From: Marinobacter profundi
GTDB lineage: Bacteria; Pseudomonadota; Gammaproteobacteria; Pseudomonadales; Oleiphilaceae
Assembly (NCBI RefSeq): GCF_002744715.1
Contig: NZ_KZ319367.1
Location: 62,001-126,000 of the forward strand
DNA: 64,000 bases
Reading direction: 5' to 3'
In this document: positions 10,035 to 18,242 of the stretch, piece by piece
Position numbering within the stretch: the first letter of the stretch is position 1
Layout of the letters: the number at the start of each line of letters is the position of its first letter
Made by a program: the position numbers and the translations under genes
Notes under the pieces: generated by a model
What the model was told of the DNA's origin: nothing
The model's input: the letters and a program-made list of their open reading frames with translations, nothing else
The model's database searches: none

Positions 10035-11048
<1,014 letters not shown>

Positions 11049-11109
11049 TCCGGCGCTTCGTTGATTTCCGAATACTCAGGCTAAACCGCATCAGGACAAG
11101 GCAAACACC

Positions 11110-13482
11110 ATGAAATTTAGTGAACAGTGGCTGCGCGAGTGGGTTAATCCTTCCATTGACACCCAGGAGCTGGTGGATCAGATCACCATGGCGGGACTGG
11201 AAGTAGACGGTTTCGAGCCGGTGGCAGGCCGGTTTTCCGGCGTTATCGTGGGCCAGGTCGCCAGTGTTATCCCGCATCCGGATGCGGACAAGCTCAGGGT
11301 CTGCCAGGTGGTGGGCGGCGATGAGCCGGTGCAGGTGGTTTGCGGCGCGCCCAATGTCCGGGAAGGCCTGAAGATTCCCTTTGCCGTGGTGGGGGCGGTT
11401 CTGCCCGGTGATTTCAAGATCAAGAAAGCCAAGCTTCGCGGCCAGCCGTCGCACGGGATGCTGTGTTCCGAGGCCGAACTGGGCCTGTCTGACAACCACG
11501 ACGGCCTGATGGAGCTGCCGGACGACGCCCCGGTGGGGCAGGATGTGGCTGCGTACCTGGGGCTGAATGATGTCACTATCGATGTGGACCTGACCCCGAA
11601 CCGCAGTGACTGTCTGTCCATCCGTGGCATTGCCCGGGAAGTCGGTGTGCTCAACAGCGCACTGGTAAGCCAGCCCGAGATCACCCCGGTAGCTGCGGTC
11701 CACTCCGAGGTGCCGGCTATTTCTGTCCAGGCGCCGCAAGGCTGCCCGCGTTATCTGGGGCGAATCCTGCGCAATGTGAACCTGCAGGCGACTACTCCGC
11801 TGTGGATGCAGGAAAAGCTGCGGCGTTCCGGCGTACGGTCCATTGATCCTGCGGTGGACGTGACCAACTACGTGATGCTGGAGCAGGGCCAGCCGATGCA
11901 CGCGTTTGACCGTGATGAGATCAAGGGCGGCATTGTGGTACGCATGGCAGAACAGGGCGAGAAACTGGTTCTGCTGGACGGCCAGGAAGTGACCCTGACC
12001 AGCGATACGCTGGTAATTGCCGATCATGAAAAACCGGTGGCGATCGCGGGCGTGATGGGTGGCGAGCACTCCGGCGTCAGCGAAAAAACCCGCGACCTGA
12101 TTATTGAAGCGGCCTATTTCGACCCGATTACCTTGGCTGGTAAGGCCCGGCACTACGGCCTGCACACCGACGCTTCCCATCGTTTCGAGCGGGGCGTGGA
12201 TTACCAGCTGGCCCGCGACGCCATGGAGCGCGCCACTGCACTGCTAATGGCCATCGTGGGTGGTGAGCCGGGCGACATTGTGGAGGTGGCCAGCGAGCAA
12301 CACCTGCCGGCACCCCGCAGCATTGACCTGCGTGAGCAGCGGGTGGCAGATGTGCTGGGGATGCATATCGATCGCACCACCGTGGAAGAGATCCTGACCC
12401 GTCTGGGGCTGCATGTCAGCAAGCTGCTGAAGGATGGCTGGCAGGTCACGGTGCCAAGTTTCCGCCCGGATATCACCATCGAAGTGGATCTGATCGAGGA
12501 AATTGGACGCATCTATGGCTATAACAACCTTCCGGTCACTGAGCCGGTCGGTTCCCTTGGCCTGCGTAACCAGCCGGAGGCCGAGCGGCCATTGTCGGCC
12601 ATCCAGAACTATTTTGTGTCCCGTGGCTACCAGGAAGCGGTGACCTACAGTTTTGTGGATCCCAAGGTGCAGGGCCTGGTTGATCCGGAGCGGGAGGGAA
12701 TCGCCCTGGCCAATCCGATCTCGGCTGACCTGTCCGTCATGCGGACCACCCTGTGGAGCGGATTGCTGAAAACGGTGGCCTATAACCTGAACCGGCAGCA
12801 GCCACGGATTCGCCTGTTCGAGACTGGCCTGCGATTTGTGCGCGAGAACGGTGAAATTGACCAGCAACCGATGCTGGCCGGTGTGGTGGCGGGTGCCCAG
12901 GTGCCCGAGAATTGGGCCAACGGTCGCCGCAACGCGGACTTTTTTGACGTCAAGGGCGAGCTGGAAAGCCTGTTCAGTCTGCTGGGCATCGAGGTGGCGT
13001 TTGTCGCCGGCCAGCACCCCGCTCTGCATCCGGGGCAGACGGCAGAACTGCGGCGTGATGGTCATCATGTCGGCTGGTTGGGCACGCTGCATCCGCAAGT
13101 TCAGAAAAAGCTTGAACTTAATGGCACGATCCTGATGTTTGAGCTATTCTTGAATTCGATCCGCTCTGGATATGTGCCTAATTTCAAAGAAATTTCAAAA
13201 TTCCCTGAAGTTCGGCGGGATTTGGCTATCATTATCGGGGACGGAGTGACGTTTGCGGATGTCGAGCGTGTGGTTAAACAGCATGCCGGAGATCAGTTGA
13301 CGTCCTTGCGTGCGTTTGATGTCTATGAGGGCCAAAACCTCGGCGAAGGCAATCGCAGCCTGGCGCTGAGTCTGTTCTGGCAGCATCCGGAGCGCACGTT
13401 GAATGAGGAAGAGGTGCATTCGCTCTTCAATGGTGTCATCGGGGCACTGCAGGAGGAGCTGGGAGCAACACTGAGGAGCTGA
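11110..13482 (+). CDS. pheT: Phenylalanyl-tRNA synthetase beta subunit
   Basis: This 790-residue beta subunit has the usual bacterial length. It carries the N-terminal tRNA-binding (EMAP-like) domain with GQVASVIPHPDADKLRVCQV near residue 45, then the B3/B4 editing domain. The B5 domain includes RPDITIEVDLIEEIGRIYGY, an inactive class II-like core follows, and the C-terminal ferredoxin-fold anticodon-binding domain contains SKFPEVRRDLAI. It pairs with the PheS product. The stop is followed three bases later by the ihfA start, so translation of the two is probably coupled. Confidence 0.98.
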   Translation: MKFSEQWLREWVNPSIDTQELVDQITMAGLEVDGFEPVAGRFSGVIVGQVASVIPHPDADKLRVCQVVGGDEPVQVVCGAPNVREGLKIPFAVVGAVLPGDFKIKKAKLRGQPSHGMLCSEAELGLSDNHDGLMELPDDAPVGQDVAAYLGLNDVTIDVDLTPNRSDCLSIRGIAREVGVLNSALVSQPEITPVAAVHSEVPAISVQAPQGCPRYLGRILRNVNLQATTPLWMQEKLRRSGVRSIDPAVDVTNYVMLEQGQPMHAFDRDEIKGGIVVRMAEQGEKLVLLDGQEVTLTSDTLVIADHEKPVAIAGVMGGEHSGVSEKTRDLIIEAAYFDPITLAGKARHYGLHTDASHRFERGVDYQLARDAMERATALLMAIVGGEPGDIVEVASEQHLPAPRSIDLREQRVADVLGMHIDRTTVEEILTRLGLHVSKLLKDGWQVTVPSFRPDITIEVDLIEEIGRIYGYNNLPVTEPVGSLGLRNQPEAERPLSAIQNYFVSRGYQEAVTYSFVDPKVQGLVDPEREGIALANPISADLSVMRTTLWSGLLKTVAYNLNRQQPRIRLFETGLRFVRENGEIDQQPMLAGVVAGAQVPENWANGRRNADFFDVKGELESLFSLLGIEVAFVAGQHPALHPGQTAELRRDGHHVGWLGTLHPQVQKKLELNGTILMFELFLNSIRSGYVPNFKEISKFPEVRRDLAIIIGDGVTFADVERVVKQHAGDQLTSLRAFDVYEGQNLGEGNRSLALSLFWQHPERTLNEEEVHSLFNGVIGALQEELGATLRS

Positions 13483-13485
13483 CAG

Positions 13486-13788
13486 ATGACGGCGTTGACG
13501 AAAGCGGAAATGGCCGAGCGGTTGTACGAAGAGCTGGGGTTGAACAAGCGCGAAGCCAAGGAAATGGTGGAAGCGTTTTTTGATGAGATCCGCAGTGCTC
13601 TGAGCCATAACGAACAGGTCAAACTGTCCGGTTTCGGTAACTTCGATCTGCGGGACAAGAAGCAGCGGCCGGGTCGTAACCCGAAGACCGGTGAAGAAAT
13701 CCCCATCAGCGCGCGACGTGTAGTCACCTTCCGTCCCGGTCAGAAACTGAAACAGAAAGTAGAAGCTTATGCTGGAACCCAGTCATAA
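13486..13788 (+). CDS. ihfA: Integration host factor alpha subunit
   Basis: This 100-residue HU/IHF-fold DNA-bending protein has the family signature [21 protein letters not shown] across the DNA-inserting beta arm, including the intercalating proline. Sequence details such as [18 protein letters not shown] at the N-terminus match IHF-alpha rather than HU. IHF alpha pairs with the beta subunit encoded elsewhere. The gene starts three bases after pheT and overlaps the downstream MerR gene by 20 bases, the classic pheT-ihfA-merR order. Confidence 0.97.
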   Translation: MTALTKAEMAERLYEELGLNKREAKEMVEAFFDEIRSALSHNEQVKLSGFGNFDLRDKKQRPGRNPKTGEEIPISARRVVTFRPGQKLKQKVEAYAGTQS

Positions 13789-14134
13789 CAACGAGCTGCC
13801 GGCGATCCCGGGGAAGCGTTACTTCACCATCGGAGAAGTCGCCGATCTGTGTGCCGTAAAGGCCCACGTGCTGCGGTACTGGGAGCAGGAGTTTCCCCAG
13901 TTGTCGCCGGTTAAACGTCGTGGAAACCGTCGTTATTACCAGCGGGCAGACGTGATCACCATCCGCCAGATCCGGAGCCTGTTGTACGATCAGGGCTACA
14001 CCATTGGTGGGGCCAAGCAGAAGCTGAGCAGTCACGAGATCAAGGATGACACCTCCCAGTACAAGCAGCTGATCCGCCAGATGATCACCGAGCTTGAGGA
14101 AGTGCTGGAGGTATTGAACGCACCCGCCAGGTAA
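13769..14134 (+). CDS. MerR family transcriptional regulator
   Basis: This 121-residue protein has a winged-helix MerR domain starting at [21 protein letters not shown], with the wing at [14 protein letters not shown] short C-terminal coiled coil for dimerisation follows. It has no cysteine-rich metal loop, so it is not a metal sensor of the CueR/MerR type. The same regulator follows ihfA in many gammaproteobacteria; its target is unknown. The start overlaps the end of ihfA, implying translational coupling. A terminator follows. Confidence 0.93.
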   Translation: MLEPSHNNELPAIPGKRYFTIGEVADLCAVKAHVLRYWEQEFPQLSPVKRRGNRRYYQRADVITIRQIRSLLYDQGYTIGGAKQKLSSHEIKDDTSQYKQLIRQMITELEEVLEVLNAPAR

Positions 14135-14151
14135 CCATCCTGGCAAACAAG

Positions 14152-14178
14152 AACCGGAGCCGTTGCTCCGGTTTTTTT
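14152..14178 (+). terminator. Rho-independent terminator after merR
   Basis: ACCGGAGC and GCTCCGGT form a stem with a CGTT loop, followed by seven Ts. It ends the thrS-to-merR cluster. Confidence 0.9.
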
Positions 14179-14325
14179 ATGCTTAAGGCATATGAGGAAT
14201 AAGGGTATATTAAATGGAAATATGGCCATTTTTTGCGGAAGGATTTGATCTTGCACAAAGCCCGTCGTAATCGTCGGTGCTATTTATGGAACCGACCGGG
14301 TTGGGCCTGAACGAGGAGAAATTAG

Positions 14326-14868
14326 ATGAAACGCATGTTGTTACCGTTGTTACTGCTGTTGGTCACCCCATTGTCGTGGGCCGAGGACGCGCCCTCGATA
14401 ACGCCCGCGGATACCTGGGAGCTGGTGCAGTCCCCGGGTGAAAAAGTACTGTTTCTGGATGTGCGCGATCCGGTGGAGATCATGTTTATCGGGTTTACCG
14501 ATGCAGTGGATCTGAACATCCCGTTCCAGATGGTGAATCGCAGCCGCTTCAATGAGGAGAAGCGGGTTTTTGCCATGGAAATGAACGAGAACTTTGTTGC
14601 CGAGGTGGATGCGGCGCTGGAAGCCAAGGGCCTGGATCGAAATGCCCTGATCATTACCATGTGTCGTTCCGGAAGCGCTCGTGGTAAGCCCAGTGCAGAT
14701 TACTTGCTGGAACGAGGCTTCAGCAATGTGAAGTATGTGGATCACGGTTTCCAGGGTGATTCGGCGAAGGAGGGTGGCCAGAAGGGGATGCGTGTGGTCA
14801 ACGGCTGGCAGAACTCCGGCATGCCGTGGTCCTCCAAAATCAATCCGGAGAAGATTTACCGTCCGTAA
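14326..14868 (+). CDS. Periplasmic rhodanese-like protein
   Basis: This 180-residue protein has a signal peptide (MKRMLLPLLLLLVTPLSWA) and a single rhodanese domain. The domain begins with VLFLDVRDPVE and carries the active-site loop CRSGSARG with its catalytic cysteine at residue 113. Rhodaneses carry sulfane sulfur as a persulfide and transfer it to an acceptor. Export to the periplasm and proximity to a DsrE-like protein suggest handling of periplasmic sulfur compounds; that is inference. Start ATG at 14326 has GAGGAG upstream. Downstream, a bidirectional terminator separates it from the convergent DsrE gene. Confidence 0.9.
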   Translation: MKRMLLPLLLLLVTPLSWAEDAPSITPADTWELVQSPGEKVLFLDVRDPVEIMFIGFTDAVDLNIPFQMVNRSRFNEEKRVFAMEMNENFVAEVDAALEAKGLDRNALIITMCRSGSARGKPSADYLLERGFSNVKYVDHGFQGDSAKEGGQKGMRVVNGWQNSGMPWSSKINPEKIYRP

Positions 14869-14869
14869 G

Positions 14870-14910
14870 AAAAATGCCCGGGCAGGAAGGTTTTCTACTC
14901 GGGCATTTTT
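14870..14910. terminator. Bidirectional terminator between rhodanese and DsrE-like genes
   Basis: AAAAATGCCCG (14870-14880) and CGGGCATTTTT (14900-14910) are exact inverted arms, giving a U-run in both directions between two convergent genes. Confidence 0.85.
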
Positions 14911-14922
14911 ATCGTGGAGTTA

Positions 14923-15378
14923 TCAGAAGCTGAACGTGCGGATCTTCGGGTTGAGCATCTGGCTGGCCATATCCGGGGGCGTTGCAACACCCACACCCTC
15001 GATCAGGTCGGCCTGGCTATGCTCGCTGTTGGGCAGGTACAGCGCGCATACGTTAACGGCCGCACCCTGCTTGATGAGGCCACGGAGCATCTGGCCCGGG
15101 GTTACGTCCTTGGGCTTCAGCGCCGGCGCTTCATAGCTTTTGAGCGCCAGGTCGCCGGCTTTGTCGCACAACAGCACGTTCACCTTTGCGCCCTGACTGG
15201 CCATGGTATTACTTAACACCATGGCCATGCCCTGAGTCTGGTTGGACTCGCTGGCGAGTATGACCAGAACTTCCCGGGACGGGTCTTTGCTCTTGTCCTT
15301 GTGGCTGTCAGCGAGGGCTGCGCCGGCGGAAAGGGCCAGTACCGAAATCAGTGCGGGGGTGAGAATTTTTCGAATCAT
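14923..15378 (-). CDS. DsrE family protein, exported
   Basis: This 151-residue protein has an N-terminal signal peptide (MIRKILTPALISVLALSAGA, cleaved near ALA-DSH) and a DsrE/DsrF fold. Two cysteines lie in the typical places: VLLCDKAGDLAL and VNVCALYLPN, the latter matching the family's active-site position. DsrE proteins accept and pass on persulfide sulfur, usually in the cytoplasm; this one is exported. The ATG at 15378 is chosen for its AGGGAG site and because the signal peptide starts there. It lies 16 bases after the DUF2892 gene on the same strand and is probably its operon partner. Confidence 0.87.
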   Translation of the reverse strand: MIRKILTPALISVLALSAGAALADSHKDKSKDPSREVLVILASESNQTQGMAMVLSNTMASQGAKVNVLLCDKAGDLALKSYEAPALKPKDVTPGQMLRGLIKQGAAVNVCALYLPNSEHSQADLIEGVGVATPPDMASQMLNPKIRTFSF

Positions 15379-15394
15379 CGCGGGACTCCCTGTT

Positions 15395-15592
15395 TCAGTG
15401 TTTGGGTTTGGTCTTGCAGGTTTTGATCCCGAAAATGGAGTATGCGGGGCAGTTACCAATCAGCGCGGTTGCCAGCGGAATGATCCCGATCCAGCCCCAG
15501 GGAGTTTGCGGGCCCACAAAAACCAGGGCGATTAGTACAACGCCAACGATGCCACGGATAACGCGGTCGGCAGATCCCATATTGATGGTCAT
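15395..15592 (-). CDS. DUF2892 (YgaP-like) inner membrane protein
   Basis: This 65-residue protein has two hydrophobic helices, at about VIRGIVGVVLIALVFVG and WIGIIPLATALIG, followed by NCPAYSIFGIKTCK. That pattern, including the G-N-C-P-x-Y motif, is typical of the DUF2892 family and of the membrane tail of the rhodanese YgaP. A perfect AGGAGG precedes the ATG at 15592. It is probably the first gene of a two-gene operon with the DsrE protein, divergent from a Crp/Fnr regulator. DUF2892 proteins often occur with rhodanese-type genes. Confidence 0.88.
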   Translation of the reverse strand: MTINMGSADRVIRGIVGVVLIALVFVGPQTPWGWIGIIPLATALIGNCPAYSIFGIKTCKTKPKH

Positions 15593-15650
15593 GGTAGAAC
15601 CTCCTATGTCATGACTTGATACCATTTCAATCTAGACCCGTTATGAGTAG

Positions 15651-15671
15651 GTGTCAGTGACAAAGTCACAC
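15651..15671. promoter_or_regulatory. Inverted repeat between DUF2892 gene and Crp/Fnr regulator
   Basis: GTGAC-AAA-GTCAC (15657-15669) is an exact dyad, and the flanking GTGT/ACAC bases extend the symmetry. An overlapping TGTCA-G-TGACA lies at 15652-15662. The dyad sits in the 99-base divergent promoter region, a natural place for the adjacent Crp/Fnr-type regulator to bind. Which protein binds it is inferred. Confidence 0.45.
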
Positions 15672-15691
15672 AGGGTTATTCACCGGAGCGA

Positions 15692-16345
15692 ATGATGGAA
15701 TTTTCTGAATCAGCAGGTACCGGGCACGCAATTCTTGAATCGCTGCCCGCCGGTCTGAGAGCTCATGCTGCGGGACAGGCCCAGCGGCTATCCCTGGAGG
15801 CCGGTCAGATCGTGTTCCGTGCCGGAGATCACTGCCAGGGCCTGCCGTTGATTCTCAGCGGCTCGGTAAGGGTGGAAATGACCGGGTTGTCAGGGAGCCG
15901 GATCGTGCTTTACCGGATGGGGCCGAACGATATCTGCACCCTGTCCATTGGTTGCCTGATGACTGGCCATGGCTACCGGGCGGAAGCTTATGTGGAAGAG
16001 CCCTCGGAAGCCGTGCTGATCCCGCGTCCGACGTTCGAGCGACTGATGGATGAGTCGCGGGACTTTCGCCTCGCAATTATGTCCTCCTATGGCCGGCGGC
16101 TGGATGACCTGATGCTGCTGGTGGAGGAGGTGGCATTTCGCCGCATGGATCAGCGCCTTGATGAATGGCTTGTCCGCCATGGTGGTAAGGGTAGTGTCGC
16201 GATTACTCACCAGGAGTTGGCGGGCGAACTGGGTACTGCGCGGGAAGTTGTCAGTCGGCTGCTGAAGGAGCTGGAGCGTAAAGGTCAGGTAAGGCTTGCC
16301 CGCGGGCGGATCGACGTGGTCTCTGTTAAAAAACCATCGGATTGA
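15692..16345 (+). CDS. Crp/Fnr family transcriptional regulator
   Basis: This is a 217-residue protein. The N-terminal cyclic-nucleotide-binding-type beta barrel (about residues 15-125) includes GQIVFRAGDHCQGLPLILSGSVRV. A long dimerisation helix follows, then a winged helix with ITHQELAGELGTAREVVSRLLKELERKG, where the recognition helix lies. It lacks the N-terminal cysteine cluster of Fnr, so it is not an iron-sulfur oxygen sensor of that kind. It is transcribed away from the DUF2892-DsrE pair and is the likely regulator of that pair. Two adjacent ATGs (15692, 15695) could both serve as start; CGGAGCG lies upstream. Confidence 0.92.
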   Translation: MMEFSESAGTGHAILESLPAGLRAHAAGQAQRLSLEAGQIVFRAGDHCQGLPLILSGSVRVEMTGLSGSRIVLYRMGPNDICTLSIGCLMTGHGYRAEAYVEEPSEAVLIPRPTFERLMDESRDFRLAIMSSYGRRLDDLMLLVEEVAFRRMDQRLDEWLVRHGGKGSVAITHQELAGELGTAREVVSRLLKELERKGQVRLARGRIDVVSVKKPSD

Positions 16346-16418
16346 GTGATCAAAGTGAATCAATCGGTGGTACCGTGCGTAAGCTAGAGTCGATCCATCA
16401 ACTATAAGGAACAGGCGA

Positions 16419-16790
16419 ATGATTGGTTACGTGACGATCGGTGTGAGTGACATGGCGCGGGCGAAGGCGTTCTACGCCAGTCTGCTGGCGGACCTGGGTG
16501 CGAAGGTACTGCTTGATATGGAGCGAATTGCCTTTGTGGGCAAGGATATGAAATCCCCCATGCTTGCCGTTTGCAAGCCCTTTGACGGCCAGCCCAACCA
16601 TCCGGGTAATGGCAATATGGTGGCAATCCATCCCGGCTCGAAAGAGGCCGTGGACACCTTCTACCACCGTGCCATTGAGCTGGGGGCGACCTGTGATGGT
16701 GAGCCCGGGCAGCGCATTCCCAACCAGTTCTACGGCGCCTATGTGCGAGATCCGGACGGCAACAAGCTGGCGTTCTACCATTTCGGCTGA
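16419..16790 (+). CDS. VOC (glyoxalase/bleomycin-resistance fold) family protein
   Basis: This 123-residue single-domain protein of the vicinal-oxygen-chelate fold has IGYVTIGVSDMARAKAFYASLL at the start and GAYVRDPDGNKLAFYHFG at the end, the usual paired beta-alpha-beta units. The metal-site residues are only partly clear, so no reaction is assigned. Members close to this length are often annotated as glyoxalase-like. An AAGGAACAGG site precedes the ATG. It stands alone between the Crp/Fnr gene and the convergent ZorAB-like operon. Confidence 0.9.
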   Translation: MIGYVTIGVSDMARAKAFYASLLADLGAKVLLDMERIAFVGKDMKSPMLAVCKPFDGQPNHPGNGNMVAIHPGSKEAVDTFYHRAIELGATCDGEPGQRIPNQFYGAYVRDPDGNKLAFYHFG

Positions 16791-16858
16791 ACCGGCCCAA
16801 GGCCCCGGGATGCAATTGGACAATCAGTTCAGGAGCTGCTGACCGCTGACCGGTGACG

Positions 16859-17575
16859 CTATTTGCCAGCCCGCTTGCCTTCGGTCTCTAGCCACAACAG
16901 GGTATCGGTGTAGCCAACGAACCAGTGCAGGTATTCCGGCGACAGCTGCTGCAGCCTCTGGATTGCCCGGGTAACCAGGCGATGGCCGTTGAGGGGGCCG
17001 GCATCCGCCGGGGTGTTGGCAATGGCTCCGGCGATCCGGTGAGCGACCTGTTGCCGTGCCTGGGCGGCCCGCATTGCGGCCAGCGCCCGCAATTCAGGGC
17101 GCGCGTCGGGCAGGTCTCCGGTCGCGGTGCGCGACGGCTGATTGAGGATTGATTCCAGGTCGGGAGGCCCGGCGCGGACTTCGCGGGCGGGCCGTGCTTC
17201 CCGCAACGCTTCCCGCAGTCCGGCAAGCGGCGAGGGCTGCCCGGAATCGCGCCGGGAAGCACGGATCACGCCCTGGAAGTCGCCAAGGTCAAACAGGAGC
17301 TGAAGCACTGCGCGGTGTGGGCTGTGGTCGTCCTGATGGCTGCGGGCGAGCACGGCCTGTGCCTGCTGGCGCGCGGCGGTCAATCGCTGGTGCAGCTCTG
17401 CCAGGTATTTGCCGGTCCGGAGGCAGGCGGTCTGCGAGGCCTCCCCGTTGTTATTTTCCAGCCGCCTGACCAGAGTCTCGACAAACCGGTAGCGCACCGG
17501 ATCGAAGCGGCTCGCGCCGCTGGCTTCCAGTCGGGCCAGCCTTGCGCGGAGGTCAGCCAGGCCCTTATTACTCAT
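16859..17575 (-). CDS. DUF2894-like helical protein of the ZorAB-like operon
   Basis: This 238-residue soluble protein is rich in Ala, Arg, Leu and Gln, without signal peptide or membrane helix. The N-terminal half looks helical (LADLRARLARLEASGASRFD, then LAELHQRLTAARQQAQAVLA). The C-terminus has SPEYLHWFVGYTDTLLWLE, a conserved-looking hydrophobic block. I believe it matches DUF2894, which is known mainly from this gene neighbourhood; no function is known to me. It is the last gene of a four-gene operon. Its ATG at 17575 overlaps the OmpA gene by eight bases; an ATG at 17584 would add three residues. Confidence 0.75.
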   Translation of the reverse strand: MSNKGLADLRARLARLEASGASRFDPVRYRFVETLVRRLENNNGEASQTACLRTGKYLAELHQRLTAARQQAQAVLARSHQDDHSPHRAVLQLLFDLGDFQGVIRASRRDSGQPSPLAGLREALREARPAREVRAGPPDLESILNQPSRTATGDLPDARPELRALAAMRAAQARQQVAHRIAGAIANTPADAGPLNGHRLVTRAIQRLQQLSPEYLHWFVGYTDTLLWLETEGKRAGK

Positions 17576-18242
17576 CGTTGGCACCCTTCATATCAACCGA
17601 GGCATCAACCGCCGGCGATGGCGGATCCTGCCGCGGCACGGTGCTGATTTCCACCCGCCGGTTCCGGGCCCGCGAGTCCTCGTCCAGATTGGGAACCGCG
17701 GGATCGTTGGGGCCAAAGGCCGCGGCGAAGATCCGCTCCTCCGGAATGCCCTGTGCCACCAGAGTGCGGGTCACCGTCAGGGCCCGTTGGGCGGACAGTC
17801 CCCAGTTATCCTCGTAACGCTGGTTGCCCCGGTGGACCGGCAGGTCATCGGTGAAACCACTGACCATCAGCAGTTCATTATGTTGGGCCAGGTAGACCTG
17901 CAGGGGCTGCACCAGCGTTTGCAGCAACGCTTCTCCCTCATCCTGCAGTTGGTCTGAGTTGAGTCGGAACAACACATTGCCGCTGATCCCGATCCGGCCA
18001 TCCCGGAAGGTGACTCGCCCACTTGCCAGCGGGTCGGCAAGGGCTTGCTCAAGTGCGATCCGCCGTTGTTCTTCCTGCAGCCGCCGCTGTTTTTCCTGTT
18101 CCAGGGATTGGCTCAGCTCCAGCTGGATACCGATGACCCACACCAGGATTAGTACCAGGATGCCGACCAGCGCCGCCATCAGGTCCGAGAAAATCGCCCA
18201 TACCGGTGTGGCCTGGCCTTCCGGGTCATGCAGTTCATCCAT
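17568..18242 (-). CDS. OmpA/MotB (ZorB-like) stator-type protein
   Basis: This 224-residue protein has a short cytoplasmic N-terminus and one transmembrane helix (VWAIFSDLMAALVGILVLIL). The helix carries an aspartate at residue 20, at the position of the proton-carrying Asp of MotB and ZorB. A charged helical linker (about residues 45-70) and a periplasmic OmpA domain follow. The OmpA domain includes NVLFRLNSDQLQ, SGFTDDLPV, NWGLSAQRA and RARNRRVEIS, the usual peptidoglycan-binding motif. It should anchor the neighbouring MotA/ZorA-like channel to the cell wall. Its ATG overlaps the stop of that gene by one base (TGATG), implying coupled translation and a complex of the two products. Confidence 0.88.
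   Translation of the reverse strand: MDELHDPEGQATPVWAIFSDLMAALVGILVLILVWVIGIQLELSQSLEQEKQRRLQEEQRRIALEQALADPLASGRVTFRDGRIGISGNVLFRLNSDQLQDEGEALLQTLVQPLQVYLAQHNELLMVSGFTDDLPVHRGNQRYEDNWGLSAQRALTVTRTLVAQGIPEERIFAAAFGPNDPAVPNLDEDSRARNRRVEISTVPRQDPPSPAVDASVDMKGANDE

Noticed and set aside
14240..14260. Fnr/Anr box before the rhodanese gene (TTGAT-N4-CACAA)
   Set aside because: Only one half-site matches well; two of five bases in the other half differ.
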